The notes beneath the pieces are model-generated. The model did no database searches. It was given only the letters and a program-made list of their open reading frames with translations, and had not been told where the DNA came from. From positions 62,001 to 126,000 of the forward strand of contig JACRQG010000025.1 in assembly GCA_016222805.1 (NCBI GenBank): 64,000 nt of DNA. Direction: 5' to 3'. Made by a program: the position numbers and the translations under genes. This document shows positions 58,599 through 64,000 of the stretch, piece after piece; position 1 is the stretch's first letter, and every line of letters starts with the position of its first letter. Source of the DNA: Verrucomicrobiota bacterium. Lineage in GTDB: Bacteria; Verrucomicrobiota; Verrucomicrobiia; Opitutales; Opitutaceae.

Positions 58599-59960
58599 AT
58601 GAGGACCATCGCCCACCGATTCGGGTTTGCCTCCCTCGCACTCGTCGGTCTGCAGGTCTCGGTCGGCACCCTGCCTGCCGCGCAAGAACCCGATCCCGCC
58701 ACCGACTGGAAACGCAGCCATCCGGATATCGTCGTGTACGTGCCCAAGGGCGGCGCGCACCACGACACTGACAACGAGCACTTCCTGGTGTTTCCGTCAC
58801 CCGGAGGCGACGAGTTGCTGGCAACGTGGACGCAGAGCAGCGTCGAGGGCCGGGGGGACAATCGCTTGATGCTGGCGCGTAGCCGCGACGGAAAGAGCTG
58901 GTCCGAACCGCAGCGCATCCGGGGCACGACGCCGGGCACTCGCGAACCGCAGGCCAGCTGGGGCTTCCCGGTCGTGGCGAAGACGGGCCGCATCTACCTC
59001 TTCTACACGAAACAGGTGGAGTTGAACGACGGCAATCCCCAGGGCTGCGGCACGATGGGCTGCTGCTATTCTGACGACGGCGGACGCGCGTGGCAGGATG
59101 GCCCCGACCTGCCGATGCCGCGCAATCGTTTCGACCACTCCGATCCCAACGTACCCAAGAACTGGATCGTCTGGCAGAAGCCCATCCGCGATCGTCGGGG
59201 GCACTGGTTGGCCGGCTATACCCAGGTGACCAGTCGAAGCCTGCAGCCACCTGCGATCGTCGGCCGCTGGTGGCAGTGGGAAAGCCGGTGCCAGTTCATG
59301 CGCCTCGAGAATCTCGACGACGGCCCGGCTCCCGCCGACCTGCGTCTCACCTGGCTACCCGAAGCTGAAACGGGGCTCGAGGTGCCGCATCCCAACACGG
59401 GACGGTCGTCCGCCTCGGAACCCGCCGTCGTCCTGCTGCCCGACGGCCGGCTCTTCGCCACGATGCGCACCTGGACGGGTGAAATCTGGTTCTCGGTGTC
59501 CAACGATGACGGCCGCACGTGGCGCCGGACCGAGATTATGCGCTATCGCGACGGCGGCGAGCCGGTGCTCCACCCCCTGGCGCCGTGCCCGATCTATGCG
59601 CTGCAGGATGGCCGCTACCTGCTGCTGTTCCACAACAACAACGGTCACGTGGGCGCCCACAACCAGCGCGAGGTCGCCTGGAAGACGAATCACCTCAATT
59701 TCGTTCGCCACCCCGCGTTCATCGCGATCGGCGAGTTCCGGTCCGGCGCACATCAGCCCCTCTGGTTCAGTCCGCCCAAGCAGATCCTCGACACGCAGGG
59801 AGTGATCATCGGCCCGAAGAAGAGCGCCGAGATTGCCACGTACACGAGTGTCACCGAATGGCGCGGCCAGCGCGTCCTGTGGTATCCCGATCGGAAGTAC
59901 TACCTGCTCGGCAAGTACCTGCCCGATGCGCTGCTCGCAGAGCTGCAGCCGCCGCGCTAA
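58599..59960 (+). CDS. Exported sialidase-like (BNR/Asp-box) protein
   Basis: A 453-residue protein with a signal peptide (cleavage near LPAAQEP) and a six-bladed propeller of the sialidase fold. Three Asp-box motifs are seen: SRDGKSW, SDDGGRAW and SNDDGRTW. The GTREPQASWGFPV and SEPAVVLLPDGRLFATMR stretches are typical of the exo-alpha-sialidase-like group of Verrucomicrobiota. Whether it cleaves sialic acid is unknown, as many relatives act on other glycans. It lies 96 bp after the DUF1080 gene on the same strand, probably in the same transcript. Confidence 0.85.
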   Translation: MRTIAHRFGFASLALVGLQVSVGTLPAAQEPDPATDWKRSHPDIVVYVPKGGAHHDTDNEHFLVFPSPGGDELLATWTQSSVEGRGDNRLMLARSRDGKSWSEPQRIRGTTPGTREPQASWGFPVVAKTGRIYLFYTKQVELNDGNPQGCGTMGCCYSDDGGRAWQDGPDLPMPRNRFDHSDPNVPKNWIVWQKPIRDRRGHWLAGYTQVTSRSLQPPAIVGRWWQWESRCQFMRLENLDDGPAPADLRLTWLPEAETGLEVPHPNTGRSSASEPAVVLLPDGRLFATMRTWTGEIWFSVSNDDGRTWRRTEIMRYRDGGEPVLHPLAPCPIYALQDGRYLLLFHNNNGHVGAHNQREVAWKTNHLNFVRHPAFIAIGEFRSGAHQPLWFSPPKQILDTQGVIIGPKKSAEIATYTSVTEWRGQRVLWYPDRKYYLLGKYLPDALLAELQPPR

Positions 59961-60187
59961 CCCGTGCGCGGATCACCAGGTCAGGTCGTTGCTGGTTAGC
60001 TTCGGTATCAGGGCTACAGAAGCCGGGGCAATCCTGCGGCCGGCAGCGCGCCACCACGGTGCGAGCCGCTCCGCGATTTTCGGGGTCGAGGCCGCAGCGA
60101 ACCGCGGGTTGAGCTCGCCGGCGGGCGTCCCGATGGCACCGCGCCGCTCACTCACTGTCACGCCCGCTCACTCTGAGCCGGCGACCG

Positions 60188-60832
60188 CTACCGCAGCCCG
60201 ACCGGCGTACCCAGCACTTCGCGCAACACCACGGCGCGCCGGAGCGCCGCCGGGTCGCGGAGATCTTCGCGCGCTCGTCCGCTGGTCGCCTCTGCACTGG
60301 CCGCGGCGGCCCGCGACTCGACCTCGGCCGCCAGCGCGGCGGCCCGCCGCTTGGTGGCCAGCCGCGCCTCCTCGAGTGCCTTGATCTCCTCGGCCAGCTT
60401 TCGCTGCCGCTCGAGTTCGGCCGCCCGCGCGTCAAACGCCGGCACCGCCGGAAGGGGCGGCGGGGTCTCGGGTTCCGGCCGGGCACGGCGCTCGAGTTCC
60501 TGCAGCACCCGCCGCAGCGGGTCGCCGAAGGTATCGGGCATCTGGGTGGTCTCCGGGCTCGGCGCCGGTGGCGGGGCCTCCCGGCGCATGAGCGGCGGAG
60601 GTTCCGCGGCGGGCGGCGGGGCCTCGCCCCGGCGTTCCGCGATGCGCCGCCGGATCTGCTCCTGGATTTCCTGCACCCGCCGCTCCTCCTCCAGGGCGTC
60701 GGGTTTCGCCTCGTCGGATGGCGCCTCCTGCCGCGTCTTCCGCACACCGCGCAACAACTGCACCACGACGTACACGACGAACGCGACGACGGGCAGTCGC
60801 TCGAGGATCCAGTCGAGAAAGGAGGCTTTCAC
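60188..60832 (-). CDS. Small membrane-anchored coiled-coil protein, function unknown
   Basis: A 214-residue protein with one N-terminal membrane segment (PVVAFVVYVVVQLL, residues 14-27). A charged, proline-rich middle follows, then a long helical stretch rich in Ala, Glu and Arg (AAELERQRKLAEEIKALEEARLATKRR). No enzyme motif is seen. It starts 27 bp after floA on the same strand and is likely the last gene of the NfeD-FloA operon. A scaffold role at flotillin domains would fit, but is a guess. Confidence 0.7.
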   Translation of the reverse strand: MKASFLDWILERLPVVAFVVYVVVQLLRGVRKTRQEAPSDEAKPDALEEERRVQEIQEQIRRRIAERRGEAPPPAAEPPPLMRREAPPPAPSPETTQMPDTFGDPLRRVLQELERRARPEPETPPPLPAVPAFDARAAELERQRKLAEEIKALEEARLATKRRAAALAAEVESRAAAASAEATSGRAREDLRDPAALRRAVVLREVLGTPVGLR

Positions 60833-60859
60833 CGCGGGATTCGGCGGCCGGGCTGCAGC

Positions 60860-61861
60860 CTATTTCTTGCCTTCCGGGTGGGCGATCGCCGAGCGCATCT
60901 GCGTGTCGGCCTGCACGTTTTCCATGCGGTAGAAGTCCATCACGCCGAGGCGACCGTTGCGGAAGGCCTCCGCCTGCGCCAGCGGCACCTGCGCCTGCGC
61001 CTCGACGACCTTGGCCTGCATCTCCTGCACGCGCGCCTTCATTTCCTGCTCCAGCGCCACGGCCGCCGCGCGCCGGATTTCCGCCTGGGCCTGCGCCATG
61101 TTCTTGTTCGCCTCGGCCTGGGCCTCCTGGAGTTTGGCGCCGACATTCTCGCCGACATCGACGTCGGCAATGTCGATCGAGAGGATCTCGAACGCCGTGC
61201 CCACGTCGAGGCCGCGCGCCAGCACCGTCTTGGAAATGCTGTCCGGGGACTCGAGCACCGACTTGTAGGATTCCGCGGAACCAATCGTGGTCACGATGCC
61301 TTCACCCACGCGCGCGATGATCGTCTCCTCCTTGGCGCCGCCGACGAAGCGGTCGAGATTGGTGCGCACGGTCACGCGCGCCTTCACCTTCACCTGGATG
61401 CCATCCTTGGCGACGCCGTCGATGGTCGTGCGGCCGCCCTCGGGATTCGGGCAGTCGATCACCTTGGGATCCACGGAGGTGCGCACGGCCTCCACCACGC
61501 TCTTGCCCGAGCCCTTGGTTGCGAGGTCGATCGCACAGGCGCGGTCCCACTCCAGGGCGATGCCGGCCTTTTGCGCGGCAATCAGCGCCTGCACGGTCGG
61601 CACCACGTTGCCACCCGCCTGGAAATGGGAGGCGATTTGGTCCGCATCAAGGCTGATGCCGGCGCGGACGGCGGTGATGCGCGCATCCACGATCAGACCA
61701 TACGGGATGCTGGCGAACTTGAGGGCCACGAGCTTGGACATGGGCACCGGGGCGCCGTTGAAGAGCGCCTTAACCCAGGCGCCGATCAAGCTGAAGACAA
61801 TGGCGCCGATGACGAGGAGAACGAGGCCGAGGGCGACGAGACCGACCAGGGTGAGACTCAT
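60860..61861 (-). CDS. floA: Flotillin-like protein FloA
   Basis: A 333-residue protein. An N-terminal membrane hairpin ([28 protein letters not shown]) is followed by the FloA core: [44 protein letters not shown], and the SPHF-like part with [16 protein letters not shown] coiled-coil of EA repeats follows ([20 protein letters not shown]). FloA organises lipid-raft-like membrane regions. It overlaps the short NfeD gene by four bases, the usual FloA-NfeD partnership. Confidence 0.95.
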   Translation of the reverse strand: MSLTLVGLVALGLVLLVIGAIVFSLIGAWVKALFNGAPVPMSKLVALKFASIPYGLIVDARITAVRAGISLDADQIASHFQAGGNVVPTVQALIAAQKAGIALEWDRACAIDLATKGSGKSVVEAVRTSVDPKVIDCPNPEGGRTTIDGVAKDGIQVKVKARVTVRTNLDRFVGGAKEETIIARVGEGIVTTIGSAESYKSVLESPDSISKTVLARGLDVGTAFEILSIDIADVDVGENVGAKLQEAQAEANKNMAQAQAEIRRAAAVALEQEMKARVQEMQAKVVEAQAQVPLAQAEAFRNGRLGVMDFYRMENVQADTQMRSAIAHPEGKK

Positions 61862-62343
61862 GATGTGGTGGTTGGATTGGAAGGTTGGGTGACGATGACG
61901 CGAAAATTGTCGAGCCCGACGATCTCGACCTGAGTCCCGGGCGGCACGTGTCCGCTGCGCGCGAAGGCCTCGTACCGGCGGCCCTCACACTCGATCACGC
62001 CGCTGGGTGCGAGGGTTGTGACCGCCACCGCCCTCCGCCCAACGACGCTCCGATCCGCCACCGCCGGCTGGCTCGTGCTCGCGACTGTGGCGGTCATGGA
62101 AAACGTCTTGGCGAGTCGACTCCGCGGCAGCAGGACAAACTCGAGGTACAACGTAAGGCCGCCCAGCGCGAGCCCAGCGGCGGTCGCAATCGCGCCCCCT
62201 TGGGCGCCATACTGGTCGAACGCCACGAGGACCCCGATCAGCATCAGTACGCCGCCGACCATCCCGAGGATCGCCCCGGGCACGATCACTTCCAGCGCCA
62301 GCAACACGATGCCGGCGCCAAACAGAAGCAGAATCAGGGTCAT
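61858..62343 (-). CDS. Short NfeD-family membrane protein
   Basis: A 161-residue protein with three to four membrane segments in the first 80 residues ([32 protein letters not shown]) and a C-terminal OB-fold NfeD domain ([27 protein letters not shown]). It lacks the protease domain of the longer NfeD. It is translationally coupled on both sides by four-base overlaps (62340-62343 with the long NfeD, 61858-61861 with floA). It probably works with FloA in membrane organisation. Confidence 0.9.
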   Translation of the reverse strand: MTLILLLFGAGIVLLALEVIVPGAILGMVGGVLMLIGVLVAFDQYGAQGGAIATAAGLALGGLTLYLEFVLLPRSRLAKTFSMTATVASTSQPAVADRSVVGRRAVAVTTLAPSGVIECEGRRYEAFARSGHVPPGTQVEIVGLDNFRVIVTQPSNPTTTS

Positions 62344-63812
62344 GCAGTCCTCCCTTCGTCGCGGTCCACCATCAGGCCGAAGTCGGTCCGCCGGCGAACC
62401 ACCACCCGGGTGCCCTTCGGAGCAGAGCCCACCTCGAGCCGCGCCTCGAAGCGCTGGCCGTCAACCTCGACCTGCCCGCTGGGAAACAGCCCGGTCATGG
62501 CGACTCCGCTGCGACCCACCAGCGAATCCGTCGCCAGGCCGGTCGCCGGCGCCGCGCCCGCGACCTGGGCCGCACCCGCCACCGGCTGTGAGACCGCCAG
62601 CCGCGTGAAGAACCACCCCTTGGGAATGAAGCGGGCCAGCGCCAGGGCCAGTCCCACCGCCACCAGCAGGCCGAGGCTCAGGTCCCGCAGCGGCAGCAGA
62701 AACATGTCTCCCTGCACGCTGACCGGCTCATTGGGCCAGATATCCGCCATGGACCAGAGCAGCGAGCCGAGCATCAAGGCCAGTCCGGACAGCGCCAGCA
62801 CGACGATTCCGGGAAAGAAAATCAACTCCACCAGCACCATCACGAAGCCCAGGCCGAACAACAGCATCGGCTCATGCCCGGAGAGGCCTGCCACGTAGTT
62901 GCTCAGGAAGACGATGGCCAGACAGACGATGCCCGTCACCCCGAAGACCCCGAAGCCCGGCGTCTTGAATTCGATGTAGAGTGCCAGCAGGCCTACGCCC
63001 AGGAGGATTGGAGCCAGCGCCCGGAGGAACACCGCGAAATGCTCGGACCAGGTGATCTCCAGCGTGTTCACGGAATACTTCCCTTCGCCGAACCGCTGAT
63101 CGAGGAGCTCCGAAATGTCCTTGGCCACGCCGGCGGCCAGAAGGGCCTGCGCCGGGTCGCCGTACTTCTCGGCCGCTTCCTTGGCCGTGAGCGACAGCAA
63201 CTCCCCTTTCCCCTTCAGCACCTTGTCACCGATCTTCAGCTCGTAGTCCGAGTCGATCATCGCGGAAATGACCTGGCCCCGGTAGCCTCCCTTGCCCTCG
63301 CTCGTGGCCCGGATGCGGGCCTTGAGGTAGCTGACGATCTTCTGGCGCATCGTCGCGTCGATCTCCTGTCCGGTGGCGAGCACCGGCGCCGCTGCACCAA
63401 TCACTCCGTCGGGCGCAAACCAGATCTCCTCCGTCGTCGCCGAGATGAAGGCGCCGGCCGACAGGGCCTCGGAGTTGACGAAGGTGATCGTCTTCCCCGG
63501 GAACTTCCCGAGCGCCTCCATGATTTCAAAGGTCACATCGAGCGCCCCGCCCGGCGTCTTCATGTCCAGAACCACGGCATCCGCCTTGTCCTCAATCGCC
63601 TGCTTCAGCCCGCGGCGGATGATGAACAACAGCGGTGAATCCACCTGTTCGCGGACCGGGATCACCACCACCCGCGTCCGGGCGCCCGGCTCCCCCTTGG
63701 TCGCCGCCGGCGTCACGCGATCCGGGTCGGAAACCGCCGCGTTGCCCCCGCCCACGGAGGAAGGCACCAGGGCGATCAGCCCCAAAACAAGCGGCAGAAG
63801 TCGGCGGAACAT
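62340..63812 (-). CDS. Long NfeD: membrane serine protease (ClpP class) with OB domain
   Basis: A 490-residue protein. After the signal (MFRRLLPLVLGLIALVPSS) there is a ClpP-type serine protease domain with LDMKTPGGALDVT and ALSAGAFISATTEEIWF, whose serine in the SAG motif is the predicted nucleophile. About five membrane segments follow (residues about 255-400), then a C-terminal NfeD OB fold (GRSGVAMTGLFPSGQVEVDG). Relatives cleave membrane proteins such as stomatin family members. The start 63812 gives the signal peptide. It is the first gene of the nfeD-nfeD-floA operon. Confidence 0.92.
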   Translation of the reverse strand: MFRRLLPLVLGLIALVPSSVGGGNAAVSDPDRVTPAATKGEPGARTRVVVIPVREQVDSPLLFIIRRGLKQAIEDKADAVVLDMKTPGGALDVTFEIMEALGKFPGKTITFVNSEALSAGAFISATTEEIWFAPDGVIGAAAPVLATGQEIDATMRQKIVSYLKARIRATSEGKGGYRGQVISAMIDSDYELKIGDKVLKGKGELLSLTAKEAAEKYGDPAQALLAAGVAKDISELLDQRFGEGKYSVNTLEITWSEHFAVFLRALAPILLGVGLLALYIEFKTPGFGVFGVTGIVCLAIVFLSNYVAGLSGHEPMLLFGLGFVMVLVELIFFPGIVVLALSGLALMLGSLLWSMADIWPNEPVSVQGDMFLLPLRDLSLGLLVAVGLALALARFIPKGWFFTRLAVSQPVAGAAQVAGAAPATGLATDSLVGRSGVAMTGLFPSGQVEVDGQRFEARLEVGSAPKGTRVVVRRRTDFGLMVDRDEGRTA

Positions 63813-63972
63813 CAAGGTCACCCTAGCGACCCGCCGGGAGCGTGCAAGTGCGCCGCGGGCGGAATTCGACCTTCGTGTTTCCAACGGGGGCGCCGATGGG
63901 CCGCTTTCCCGGCCCAGATTCCGAGAATAAACCTTTGCGCGCGACCTGCCGCCCCCATTAAACAGCCCTTCG

Positions 63973-64000
63973 ATGGAAAAAGTCTCCTATCAAGGGCAGG
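63973..64000 (+). CDS. Start of an unidentified gene, cut by the window end
   Basis: An ATG at 63973 opens a frame reading MEKVSYQGQ up to the window edge, divergent from the NfeD operon. Nine residues are too few to name the product. Confidence 0.4.

Noticed and set aside
1-64000. CRISPR arrays, tRNA or rRNA genes, prophage
   Set aside because: No regularly spaced short repeats, cloverleaf-like sequences, rRNA signatures or phage structural genes were recognised by eye; a covariance-model scan was not possible.

Overview
This is high-GC chromosomal DNA whose gene content points to Verrucomicrobiota, most likely an Opitutaceae-like bacterium. The indicators are a planctomycete/verrucomicrobium-type set (DUF1501, DUF1549/DUF1553 and PVC-type haem-binding proteins, two-domain DUF1080), large TonB receptors, a GxxExxY protein, and a C-terminal domain common in Opitutaceae secreted proteins. 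No rRNA, tRNA, CRISPR array, prophage or transposase was recognised.

Left flank (1-18.5 kb): a partial panB, a TonB receptor, sixA divergent from a CHAD-domain gene, an S51-like protein lacking its nucleophile, a second TonB receptor, a secreted purple-acid-phosphatase-like enzyme, a TonB receptor with a secreted partner, a DksA-like protein, and a GxxExxY gene between two 64-bp repeats.

Core (18.5-49.4 kb): a dense electron-transfer island. It holds System II cytochrome c maturation (resB, ccsA); a monohaem cytochrome followed by an ImcH-like seven-haem NapC/NirT protein; two CbcL-like fusions of a multihaem domain (11 and 13 motifs) to a membrane cytochrome b; a minus-strand cluster with two copies of a tetrahaem cytochrome / Fe-S protein / NrfD module, one of whose NrfD subunits carries an inserted cyclic-nucleotide-binding domain; and three tandem pairs of an eight-motif DmsE/MtrA-like lipoprotein cytochrome with an MtrB/PioB-like outer-membrane barrel. 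I count 65 haem motifs in the electron-transfer proteins (61 CXXCH, one CX3CH, three CX4CH). The simplest reading is a quinone-pool to periplasm to outer-membrane conduit for extracellular electron exchange. The direction of flow cannot be read from sequence.

The core appears to form a regulon. Seven promoters in it share an operator of two direct repeats (CAA-N5-GCGC) 21 bp apart, placed a fixed 21 bp upstream of a -10-like hexamer. One of these promoters leads directly into a terminator of the same family that ends the porin-cytochrome modules, as if a fourth module had been lost or as if it makes a short RNA.

Right flank (49.5-64 kb): a PVC-type haem-binding protein, a DUF1549/DUF1553 protein and a DUF1501 protein on the minus strand; a two-domain DUF1080 protein and a sialidase-like protein on the plus strand; then a translationally coupled NfeD-NfeD-FloA membrane operon with a small coiled-coil membrane protein. 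A 106-bp palindromic repeat occurs once in each flank.
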